NCBI RefSeq assembly: GCF_932526225.1
Contig: NC_064034.1
Span: 16,320,887-16,380,886 of the forward strand
Length of the DNA stretch: 60,000 nt
Source: Nematostella vectensis
Lineage: Eukaryota; Cnidaria; Anthozoa; Actiniaria; Edwardsiidae
Direction of reading: 5' to 3'
Position numbers and translations under genes: made by a program. The notes under the pieces are model-generated. The model ran no database searches. It was given only the letters and a program-made list of their open reading frames with translations, and had not been told where the DNA came from. Below are positions 52,001-60,000 of the stretch, piece by piece. Position 1 is the first letter of the stretch. Every line of letters begins with the position of its first letter.

Positions 52001-55000
52001 AGAGAGTTGTGTTTTCAAATAAAACAAGCAAAATTAAGGGATCCACTGAGCGGCATTCGTTAACCACATTTGGTCACAGGTCATTTCTCTTATTGATATG
52101 ACAATAACAAAAAACGGCTGGTTGACATTCTTTAAGCTGCCTCTGTCCCATTTAGCGTGCGACTGCGACCGCATCGGTGCCATCGACAACTTCTGTAACA
52201 TTCTTTAACCTCACTCTGTCCCATTTAGCGTGCGACTGCGACCGCATCGGTGCCATCGACAACTTCTGTAACATTTTTTAACCTCACTCTGTCCCATTTA
52301 GCGTGCGACTGCGACCGTATCGGTGCCATCGACAACTTCTGTAACATTCTTACGGGACAGTGCCAGTGCAGGAACTGGGCATCGGGAAGGCAGTGCAGTC
52401 TGTGCCCGCCAAACATGTGGGGGTTCCCCCTGTGCCGACCCTGCCGTTGCTATGGACACGCCAGTAGCTGTAACCCCAAGACTGGCGTCTGCGTGGACTG
52501 TCAGCACAACACGGTGGGAAAGAATTGCGAGGCGTGTGCTGTTGGCTTTTACGGTATCGCTACAAAAGGTGAGTACCAGTAATTCTAGCCTGTGTAGCAA
52601 GCGCAAAGGGCTGGAGGCGTACACTGTTGGGTTCTACGGTATCGCTAGAAAAGGTGAGTACCAGTAATTCTAGCCTGTGTAGCAAGCGCAAAGGGCTGGA
52701 GGCGTACACTGTTGGCTTCTACGGTATCGCTACAAAAGGTGAGTACCAGTAATTCTAGCCTGTGTAGCAAGCACAAAGGGCTGGAGGCGTGCGCTGTTGG
52801 GTTCTACGGTATCGCTACAAAGGGTGAGTACCAGTAATGCCAGCCTGTGTAGCAAGCGCAAAGGGCTGGAGGCGTGCGCTGTTGGCTTCTACGGTATCGC
52901 TACAAAGGGTGAGTACCAGTAATGCCAGCCTGCGTAGCAAGCACAAAGAACTGGAGACGTGCACTGTTGGCTTCTACGGTATCGCTACAAAGGGTGAGTA
53001 CCAGTAATGCCAGCCTGCGTAGCAAGCGCAAAGGGCTGGAGGCGTGCACTGTTGGGTTCTACGGTATCGCTACAAAAGGTTAGTACCAGTAATGCTAGCC
53101 TGCGTAGCAAGCGCAAAGGGCTGGAGGCGTGCGCTGTTGGCTTCTACGGTATCGCTACAAAGGGTGAGTACCAGTAATTCTAGCCTGTGTAGCAAGCACA
53201 AAGGGCTGGAGGCGTACACTGTTGGGTTCTACGGTATCGCTACAAAAGGTGAGTACCAGTAATGCCAGCCTGCGTAGCAAGCGCAAAGGACTGGGAATGT
53301 GCACTGTTGGCTTCTACGGTATCGCTACAAAAGGTGAGTACTAGTAATGCTAGCCTGTGTAGCAAGCGCAAAGGGCTGGAGACGTACACTGTTGGGTTCT
53401 ACGGTATCGCTACAAAGGGTGAGTACCAGTAATGCCAGCCTGCGTAGCAAGCGCAAAGGGCTGGAGGCTTGCACTGTTGGCTTCTACGGTATCGCTACAA
53501 AAGGTGAGTACTAGTAATGCTAGCCTGTGTAGCAAGCGCAAAGGGCTGGAGACGTACACTGTTGGGTTCTACGGTATCGCTACAAAGGGTGAGTACCAGT
53601 AATGCCAGCCTGCGTAGCAAGCGCAAAGGGCTGGAGGCGTGCACTGTTGGCTTCTACGGTATCGCTACAAAAGGTGAGTACCAGTAATGTTAGCCTGTGT
53701 AGCAAGCACAAAGGGCTGGAGGCGTGCGCTGTTGGCTTCTACGGTATCGCTACAAAAGGTGAGTACCAGTAATGTTAGCCTGTGTAGCAAGCACAAAGGA
53801 CTGGAGGCGTGCGCTGTTGGCTTCTACGGTATCGCTACAAAGGGTGAGTACCAGTAATGCCAGCCTGCGTAGCAAGCGCAAAGGGCTGGAGGCGTACACT
53901 GTTGGGTTCTACGGTATCGCTACAAAAGGTGAGTACCAGTAATGCCAGCCTGCGTAGCAAGCGCAAAGGGCTGGAGGCGTACACTGTTGGGTTCTACGGT
54001 ATCGCTACAAAGGGTGAGTACCAGTAATGCCAGCCTGCGTAGCAAGCGCAAAGGGCTGGAGGCGTACACTGTTGGGTTCTACGGTATCGCTACAAAGGGT
54101 GAGTACCAGTAATTCTAGCCTGTGTAGCAAGCACAAAGGGCTGGAGGCGTGCACTGTTGGCTTCTACGGTATCGCTACAAAGGGTGAGTACCAGTAATTC
54201 TAGCCTGTGTAGCAAGCACAAAGGGCTGGAGGCGTGCGCTGTTGGCTTCTACGGTATCGCTACAAAGGGTGAGTACCAGTAATGTTAGCCTGTGTAGCAA
54301 GCACAAAGGGCTGGAGGCGTGTGCTGTTGGCTTCTACGGTATCGCTACAAAGGGTGAGTACCAGTAATGCCAGCCTGCGTAGCAAGCGCAAAGAACTGGA
54401 GACGTGCACTGTTGGGTTCTACGGTATCGCTACAAAAGGTGAGTACCAGTAATTCTAGCCTGTGTAGCAAGCACAAAGGGCTGGAGGCGTACACTGTTGG
54501 GTTCTACGGTATCGCTACAAAGGCTGAGTACCAGTAATGTTAGCCTGTGTAGCAAGCACAAAGGGCTGGAGGCGTGTGCTGTTGGCTTCTACGGTATCGC
54601 TACAAAGGGTGAGTACCAGTAATGCCAGCCTGTGTAGCAAGCACAAAGGGCTGGAGGCGTACACTGTTGGCTTCTACGGTATCGCTACAAAAGGTGAGTA
54701 CCAGTCATGTTAGCCTGTGTAGCAAGCGCAAAGGGCTGGAGGCGTACACTGTTGGCTTCTACGGTATCGCTACAAAAGGTGAGTACCAGTAATGTTAGCC
54801 TGTGTAGCAAGCGCAAAGGGCTGGAGGCGTACACTGTTGGGTTCTACGGTATCGCTACAAAGGGTGAGTACCAGTAATGCCAGCCTGCGTAGCAAGCGCA
54901 AAGGGCTGGAGGCGTACACTGTTGGGTTCTACGGTATCGCTACAAAAGGTGAGTACCAGTAATTCTAGCCTGTGTAGCAAGCGCAAAGGGCTGGAGGCGT

Positions 55001-58000
55001 ACACTGTTGGCTTCTGCGGTATCGCTACAAAAGGTGAGTACCAGTAATGTTAGCCTGTGTAGCAAGCACAAAGGGCTGGAGGCGTACACTGTTGGCTTCT
55101 ACGGTATCGCTACAAAAGGTGAGTACCAGTAATGTTAGCCTGTGTAGCAAGCACAAAGGGCTGGAGGCGTGCACTGTTGGGTTCTACGGTATCGCTACAA
55201 AAGGTGAGTACCAGTAATGCTAGCCTGTGTAGCAAGCGCAAAGGGCTGGAGGCGTGCACTGTTGGGTTCTACGGTATCGCTACAAAAGGTGAGTACCAGT
55301 AATGCTAGCCTGTGTAGCAAGCGCAAAGGGCTGGAGGCGTGCACTGTTGGGTTCTACGGTATCGCTACAAAAGGTGAGTACCAGTAATGCTAGCCTGTGT
55401 AGCAAGCGAAAAGTGCTGGGGAAGATGAGGGATAGACTCCCTTATCCTTCCTTCTCCCTAGCGCGCGCCTCGTCTCCATCTGTCTTCTTTCTCAGCCCCT
55501 TAGGCTTGCTACGCAGCCTACATAATGCCTCTATATCAGCTAAGGGCACTACCCGGACCACAGCTTCCTCTGAATAGGCGACTTGCATTACAGATGCGTG
55601 ACTTTTTGAGTGAAAAATTCAAGCCAAAATAAATACAGAAATGGCTGCGCCCGTCACCTAAGAACGACGAATAAATCTTTAAAAAAAAATAAGCCCTTGT
55701 TGACAAAAAAAAAATCTTACTAATTTGTAAGCGCTGAATAAATTTCTTTTTTGTTGATGTTATTTTGCCGCTAAAACCCTGAGCGCGTGCGAGTTTACCA
55801 CCCTAAAAAGTCACGTGATTTCTTATTGCAAGTCGCCTACTCCGCAATGAAGCAGGATTGCAAAGAATACACGGCATCGCCCTATGAAGTATTACTATTG
55901 ATTGCCCGCCGAGCTTGATGCTCCGACATTTTAAATCCATGTGGTAAACTGCTTGTGGTTTAGCGATTGAGTGCTATGATGAACGAAGCTTTGACCTAAA
56001 AGGGATCTGTGAATTAAAGCTCTCCTTACTTTGTGTGTTATTTCACTGTTATAGTGTTTAAAACTGTTAATTCAAATATTTTCTTACCATACCCCCTTCT
56101 CTGTTGTTTTAAGGAACCCCGAACGACTGTAAGCGCTGTCAGTGTCCGGGCGGAAGCAGCGGAAATAAGTTCAGTGAGAGCTGTTACGTAGATACCTCTA
56201 CAACGCCGCCATCGGTACTTTGCGACAAGTGTCAGGTGAGGGGCTTTGTGTTTTTTTTTTTTCTGTGAAGAAAGAATAAAAATGTATTGAATGCGTTACG
56301 TCCCAGTTTAAGCTGCAAGATTCTGTGTATTGACCATTGTGGATTGACCATTTTTTTGTTATTGTATATTTTTATTTGGAGCTTTTTTCCATATTAAGAT
56401 AACAAACATTTACAGCCATGTCTGCTTAGCATGTTCCATTGTAACCTTGGCAGCTATTTCACCGTCCTCTTCTTGATTCATGCTCTTTGGCGTTCTTGTG
56501 AAAATAATTTATAATTTATTGTTCGCAACAATCTTTATACCAAATTTAAGCTTGAATATACGACACTCATCAAAGATAAAACTTCCCTAAAACTTGCTGT
56601 TACAGCTTATTCCACTTGCTCGCTTTGTTCCCAGGTGGGATATACCGGCAGGCAATGCGAGGAATGTGCGGATGGTTACTATGGCAACCCCTTAGTTCCT
56701 GGGGGTAGCTGTAAGCCCTGCTCTTGCAACAACAACATCGATCCCACGGTCAGCGGCAACTGTGACCGACTGACGGGCTCATGCTTGCAGTGTCTGTATA
56801 ACACGGCTGGGTTCAATTGCGAGCGCTGTAAGCCTGGTTACTTTGGCGACGCTATAGCCAGGAATTGTACAAGTAAGTATATGTCGTCACCTGACAATCA
56901 CATGACTATGGCCCGACTTGCACGTCACAATACTGCCGTCCGAATCTTGTATCGACACAAATTCATTGGGTTTAACATTAATTTAGGCGTCACACTAAGT
57001 CGCGCTCAAGTTTGCGAGTGGTAAAAGTCCGAGGTGGAGTTTCTGTTGCATTATATTAAAATGAATGTGGTATTTGATTCGGCACATCAAAAGCTCGACG
57101 ATTGAATTTGTGTCGTGCTTTTGCCGTGCAGCACGACTTGCGCGGTCGTGCTCAGCGTCGTGCCGACGTCGAATCGGTAATGTCCTGAATCCAAACGGCA
57201 CGGCACGGTTAGATTCGGCACGGCAAGAGCGCGACGTATAAGTCGGGCCTACAAACCATTGTAGTAACATTTCTCGAAACTGCGAACAGAATTGGCTTGG
57301 TCAGGCGCGGGTCTAGGAAATACCCCGACGAAAAAAAGCTCAGAATACTGTCGCTTCAATTACCAGAATGAAGACATACAACTGATACTAACTCTTAGCA
57401 TTTGACCTGTTTACGTTACAGGTGTAAATAGGTCTGTATCATACCCAGGATTGGCTGGGGGGGGGGGGGGGGGGGCGCAGTCATAGGTATCATCTGGACA
57501 AAGCATAGGATATGAAGATTCCTCAATAAGAAATGAGCCACTTTTGGGCCGCCAATGGGGAGGGGGGTACCCGCGCCTTTTGGAACACAAGCGAGTTAAA
57601 TTTCATTATACCCAGCAACATACTCGTTTTCTTGTCTCTTACCAGGCTGCGTCTGTGATAAGAAAGGCACCAACCCAGGGTTTCACTACTCGTGCAATCA
57701 CAAAACTGGACAGTGCAATTGCCTACCGGACGTCGAAGGCAAACAGTGCGATCGATGCGCAGAGGGATTCTGGAACCTGGCGAGCGGGAAAGGGTGTCAG
57801 CAGTGCGACTGTTGTATCGAGGGCAGCCTGAGGTCTATGTGTAACCAGGTAAGCGGGAAAGGGTGTCAGCAGTGTGACTGTTGTATCGAGGGCAGCCTGA
57901 GGTCTATGTGTAACCAGGTGAGCGGGAAAGGGTGTCAGCAGTGTGACTGTTGTATGGAGGGCAGCCTGAGGTCTATGTGTAACCTGGTAAGCGGGAAAGG

Positions 58001-59964
58001 GTGTCAGCAGTGTAACTGTTGTATCGAGGGCAGCCTGAGGTCTATGTGTAACCTGGTAAGCGGGAAAGGGTGTCAGCAGTGTGACTGTTGTATCGAGGGC
58101 AGCCTGAGGTCTATGTGTAACCAGGTGAGCAGAAAGGGTGTCAGCAGTGCGATTGTTGTATCGAGGGCAGCCTGAGGTCTATGTGTAACCAGGTGAGCGG
58201 GAAAGGGTGTCAGCAGTGCGACTGTTGTATCGAGGGCAGCCTGAGGTCTATGTGTAACCTGGCGAGCGGGAAAGGGTGTCTGCAGTGCGATTGTTGTATC
58301 GAGGGCGGCCTGAGGTCTATGTGTAACCAGGTGAGCGGGAAAGGGTGTCAGCAGTGCGACTGTTGTATCGAGGGCAGCCTGAGGTCTATGTGTAACCAGG
58401 TAAGCGGAAAAGGGTGTCAGCAGTGTGACTGTGTAACCAGGTTATTCGTATTGTCTGGAAATTATGTAATACATAGTGGTAGTACATCCACTTAATATAA
58501 AAATGGGCCGCTTAAAAGAGATTGACCGCTTAATAGAGATTGACCGCTTAAAAGAGATTGACCAGTTGATAGAGATTGACCGCTTAATAAAGATAGGAGC
58601 TTGAAGATTTGCTAGAGGGAGATGGGTGTAGTTTCGAATTTGACAAGTTTGATTTTAGTTTGATAAAATGAGTAAAGGGCGACGTGTTAATTGGCCACTT
58701 TTGAGCTTTTTGTTGAGATAACATTTAAGGTTCTACGTTCTTTAAAAGAAAAATTTTGGCTATTTCAGAAATTCATTTGTAGGAAAACAAGGCTTAGGGC
58801 TGCCGTCTAAGGTCTGATTTCATAGAATCATCAAAGCTTTTAACCTTGGGTCCAACTTAAAGAAAATCTTCGCTCAACACAAAGCCTAGCCCATGACGGA
58901 TATGCTGAAACGGGTAATTCGCGGACCGATTTTGTATTATGTTGAAATTTCTTGCTTTTAGATCACTGGTCAGTGTCAATGCAAGGCTGGTTTTGGTGGA
59001 CCAAGGTGCTGTGAATGTGAGGATAATTTCTGGGGATCACCTCCTGATGGCTGTAGCGGTAAGAAACATGATAAGCCATCTTGTCACGCCACCATACACA
59101 AACACACCATTTCACGGCACAAGATACAAACACACCATGTCACGCTATAGACAAACACACAATGTCACGCCACCATACACAATACGCCATGTCACGGCAC
59201 CAGATACAAACACACCATGTCACGTCACCATACACAAACACACCATTTCACGGCACAAGATACAAACACACCATGTCACGCTATAGACAAACACACAATG
59301 TCACGCCACCATACACAATACGCCATGTCACGGCACCAGATACAAACACACCATGTCACGTCACCATACACAAACACACCATGTCACGTCACCAGACACC
59401 ATGTCACGGCACCATACACAAACACACCATGCCACGCGACCAGACACAAACACACCATGCCACGCGACCAGACACAAACACACCATGTAACCACATCCTC
59501 TGAAAATCACCAGGCATCATAAAAACGGGTTCTATCTAACTTGAAATCAAAAGAATAATAAGCATACTGAATCCCTGTCATTAACGTTCATGTGCTCATA
59601 GATAAGCAGTGCTAGCAGGCGTGAAGAATAAAACAGAGCTACGAATGTCAGACACTAGGCCACATAATTTGAACTTCCGTGGTCTCATATAAACAAATAA
59701 TCTCTGTTGTCCCTGCAGCCTGTAACTGTAACCTTGCTGGGTCCGTGCATCTACAGTGCGACCGTGATACGGGCAAATGCTTGTGCAAGGTGGGTCACAT
59801 CGGCGAAAAGTGTGACATGTGCGCGGCGGACACCTCCGGAAAGATGCCCCAGTGCGAGATATGCGGGGAGTGCTACTATCAGTGGAAGGCCACTCTGGGC
59901 TTTCTCTCCAGGAACGTCACATACCAGATCGACAGGGCTGCCAACCTCACGTTAAAGACTACAG
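39717..59964 (+). CDS. LAMB: Laminin subunit beta, N-terminal 19 exons (3' end outside window)
   Basis: Exons: 39717-39762, 41228-41538, 41918-42157, 42830-43093, 46102-46222, 46753-46941, 47276-47455, 47732-47835, 48202-48417, 48994-49152, 49331-49582, 49951-50143, 50931-51089, 52302-52568, 56114-56235, 56635-56872, 57646-57848, 58962-59058, 59719-59964. All GT-AG with matching phases; 3607 nt, about 1202 codons. Laminin beta joins alpha and gamma chains into the secreted basement-membrane heterotrimer. Order: signal peptide, LN (about 26-264), five LE repeats, laminin IV/LF (about 540-757), eight LE repeats, then the start of the coiled coil (from about 1180). [20 protein letters not shown] and the IV module between LE sets match beta rather than alpha or gamma chains. 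At least four exons have boundary duplications in the adjoining introns. Introns over 300 bp not listed separately hold nothing I recognise. Confidence 0.95.
40411..40497. mobile_element. Imperfect fold-back element in laminin intron 1
   Basis: GGAGCCGGAACTAAG (left) and GGTTCCGGAATAAGCGGCTC (right) are inverted with mismatches around ACCAATCAAATGGCA. The centre resembles that of MITE family D (CCAATCAAATG), suggesting a related family. Confidence 0.5.
40821..41145. repeat. 120-bp tandem triplication in laminin intron 1
   Basis: CCCTAGGGAGGGAAAACACA starts at 40821, 40941 and 41062. The copies are almost identical, differing by one A, and the third is cut short at GACAGCCCT. It ends about 80 bp before exon 2. 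Confidence 0.95.
42643..42829 (+). repeat. 143-bp duplication of the laminin exon 4 acceptor and exon start
   Basis: The intron end CCCCTTAAATCCCCCAG and the first part of exon 4 (GTCATCTTCCG... to CAACATCA-GATCAAC) occur at 42687 and again at the true exon start 42830. The upstream copy differs at several codons (CGA GCG CCG for CGG GCG CTG) and has no donor. The 143-bp offset breaks the frame, so use of the upstream acceptor would give a frameshifted message. Confidence 0.88.
43110..43255. repeat. ATC/ATT trinucleotide-like microsatellite
   Basis: Imperfect ATC, ATT and TCATTATT repeats beginning just after the laminin exon 4 donor. Confidence 0.85.
44002..44670. mobile_element. Non-autonomous Harbinger-like transposon, 669 bp
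   Basis: Ends are GGGAAAGTTCATTTATTATC (left) and the inverted GATAATAAACGAACTTTCCC (right), over 20 bp with one mismatch, flanked on both sides by TAA (43999-44001, 44671-44673). A TAA/TWA 3-bp target duplication with such ends fits the PIF/Harbinger superfamily. No transposase domain was found inside. G-rich and C-rich tracts lie beside the ends. It sits in laminin intron 4. Confidence 0.8.
45280..45425. repeat. Dispersed element B, copy 2
   Basis: GATGCGTTCTAAAATGCA and AATTGTGCTCATA, with an upstream CGTCCAGCCTTGA, repeat the order seen at 11010-11175. Confidence 0.6.
46102..48417 (+). CDS. LAMB: Laminin beta exons 5-9: LE repeats 1-5
   Basis: Five eight-cysteine laminin EGF-like repeats, e.g. 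[40 protein letters not shown] and [17 protein letters not shown]. Exon 9 ends LE5 and enters the IV domain ([20 protein letters not shown]). Exon 8 uses the less usual donor GTTAGT. This rod segment links LN to domain IV. Confidence 0.9.
46265..46585. repeat. 41-bp minisatellite in laminin intron 5
   Basis: About eight units of TTGGAAGATGTTGTGCTGTT followed by TGCGCGCCATGTTGCTTGT. There is no similarity to the exon 5 edge. Confidence 0.88.
48994..50143 (+). CDS. LAMB: Laminin beta exons 10-12: domain IV (LF)
   Basis: Globular insertion specific to beta chains: [78 protein letters not shown], then [18 protein letters not shown]. Exon 12 ends [20 protein letters not shown], and its 3' end is partly repeated in the next intron. 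Confidence 0.88.
50153..50204 (+). repeat. Partial duplicate of laminin exon 12 3' end
   Basis: GACGTCTGCAAGAAACTCAT plus CTTTTCCATGTCTTC, the end of exon 12, recurs nine bases into the intron. It then reads ATCTATCATGGTGTAG, but the copy ends in GTTACC and has lost the donor. Confidence 0.88.
50225..50456. repeat. AAC/GAC-rich simple repeat
   Basis: Imperfect AACAACGACGAC runs open in several frames on both strands (Asn/Asp-rich on plus, Val/Leu-rich on minus). It lies in laminin intron 12. Confidence 0.85.
50448..50592. repeat. GATCGCA-rich inverted repeat
   Basis: GGTTTCCATATGATCGC and the inverted GGATCATATGAAAACC flank repeated GATCGCA motifs. It is probably a small inverted-repeat element; ends uncertain. 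Confidence 0.5.
50931..59964 (+). CDS. LAMB: Laminin beta exons 13-19: LE repeats 6-13 and start of coiled coil
   Basis: LE signatures include [60 protein letters not shown] and [20 protein letters not shown]. Exon 19 completes the last LE ([19 protein letters not shown]) and starts the coiled-coil region with [20 protein letters not shown], as vertebrate beta chains do with a CHQC motif. The final donor is GTAAGC at 59965. Confidence 0.9.
51254..51555. mobile_element. Dispersed element C, copy 2, with inverted ends
   Basis: Starts near AAGCCCGTACCCGGC and ends CCTGGGTACGAGCCTG, which are imperfect inverted repeats. Internal blocks match the copy at 11340-11548, including TAGCCAAATCCGACAATAAA and a run of about 18 C. 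A solo end-like piece, TACCCAGGATTGG-type followed by a G tract, is near 57441-57475. It lies in laminin intron 13. Confidence 0.65.
52141..52301 (+). repeat. Two extra copies of the laminin exon 14 acceptor (73-bp period)
   Basis: CTGTCCCATTTAG followed by CGTGCGACTGCGACCG occurs with exon-like starts at 52156, 52229 and the functional 52302. The first two copies run into TAA after AACATTCTT or AACATTTTT, in the reading frame of the exon, so using either upstream acceptor without further splicing would stop translation at once. Confidence 0.92.
52569..55390 (+). repeat. 85-bp array built from laminin exon 14 end, its donor and a MITE end
   Basis: About 33 units. Each contains a copy of the last ~41 bases of exon 14 (GTTGGCTTCTACGGTATCGC, TACAAAAG), then GTGAGTACCAGTAAT like the real donor, then TAGCCTGTGTAGCAAGCGCA, which matches the terminal repeat of the element at 55391-55520. 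One unit near 53080 has GGTTAGTACC and one near 54523 has GGCTGAGTACC, so not all keep the donor. Confidence 0.95.
55391..55520. mobile_element. MITE with TAGSCTGYGTAGCAAGC ends
   Basis: Left end TAGCCTGTGTAGCAAGC and right end GCTTGCTACGCAGCCTA are inverted repeats with two mismatches; the inner sequence continues partly complementary. The left end forms half of every unit of the preceding 85-bp array, so the array probably arose after this element inserted near the exon 14 donor. Confidence 0.75.
55572..55842. mobile_element. Dispersed element A with terminal inverted repeats
   Basis: GAATAGGCGACTTGCAT at the left and TTGCAAGTCGCCTACTC at the right are inverted repeats with few mismatches, enclosing 271 bp. 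Internal blocks match 10740-10985. No target duplication recognised. It lies in laminin intron 14. Confidence 0.75.
57849..58440 (+). repeat. 69-bp array copying laminin exon 17 end plus donor
   Basis: Eight full units and a partial one follow the exon. The exon itself holds the first unit (AGCGGGAAAGGGTGTCAGCA... to TGTGTAACCAG). Donor-like GT sites lie at 57849 (the first after the exon), 57918, 57987, 58056, 58125, 58193, 58331 and 58400; at 58262 the unit reads GCGAGC. One unit (58125-58192) is 68 bp, a one-base deletion. Confidence 0.95.
58485..58610. repeat. 18-bp tandem repeat with CCGCTTAATAGAG motif
   Basis: About five units of ATTGACCGCTTAAAAGAG or ATTGACCGCTTAATAGAG. The same CCGCTTAATAGAG word recurs in the degenerate 63-bp repeats at 6.8-7.1 kb. 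Confidence 0.8.
59080..59490. repeat. Higher-order CACCATGTCACG repeat in laminin intron 18
   Basis: Short units such as CACCATACACAAACACACCA and TGTCACGTCACC are arranged in a 136-bp higher-order block starting at 59090 and 59226, followed by shorter variants. It begins about 20 bp after the exon 18 donor. Confidence 0.88.
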
Positions 59965-60000
59965 GTAAGCTACTGGTTTGTGAAAGCAGTGCTATCACGC

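Overview
The window looks like a stretch of a cnidarian genome, most likely a sea anemone close to Nematostella. This is inferred from the animal-type genes (laminin beta, a KDM7 demethylase, cadherin, discoidin/Calx-beta), their many short GT-AG exons, and the density of small inverted-repeat elements and minisatellites. Nothing bacterial, viral or plasmid-like was seen.

Layout. 209-460 (minus): one cadherin-repeat exon, preceded in its own upstream intron by a 38-bp minisatellite (about 503-2720). 2.7-15 kb: no recognised host gene; it holds a homogeneous 63-bp array (4.78-6.79 kb) with a decayed relative beside it, a broken Tc1/IS630-type transposase (8.27-8.81 kb), several fold-back elements and a 36-bp array. 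15.0-18.4 kb (plus): the 3' end of a type I membrane protein with a discoidin (F5/8C) end, a Calx-beta repeat, a 27-nt microexon and a C-terminal membrane helix. 20.3-34.8 kb (plus): a complete 22-exon KDM7/PHF8-type histone demethylase of 938 residues, with every exon phase closing. 39.7-60 kb (plus): the first 19 exons (about 1202 codons) of a laminin beta chain, from signal peptide through LN, LE and IV domains to the start of the coiled coil; the rest lies beyond the window.

Two observations stand out. First, intron 5 of KDM7 carries, in sense orientation, a sequence matching every invariant core position of a type I hammerhead ribozyme (23765-23828), inside a repeat of the kind associated with Penelope-like elements or retrozymes. 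Second, tandem duplication across exon-intron boundaries recurs in three genes: cadherin (acceptor, 38 bp, over 50 copies), KDM7 exon 16 (donor, three copies) and exon 18 (29 bp, about 57 copies), and laminin exons 4 (acceptor, 2 copies), 12 (3' end, 2 copies), 14 (acceptor 3 copies, donor about 34 copies) and 17 (donor, 69 bp in frame). The introns therefore hold arrays of extra splice sites derived from the real ones. In laminin exon 17 the extra donors would lengthen an LE domain by steps of 23 residues. The KDM7 29-bp unit also contains a perfect CArG box (CCATATATGG) in most copies.

The three plus-strand genes do not form an obvious pathway: KDM7 is a nuclear chromatin enzyme, while laminin beta, the discoidin/Calx-beta protein and the cadherin are extracellular or cell-surface adhesion proteins.
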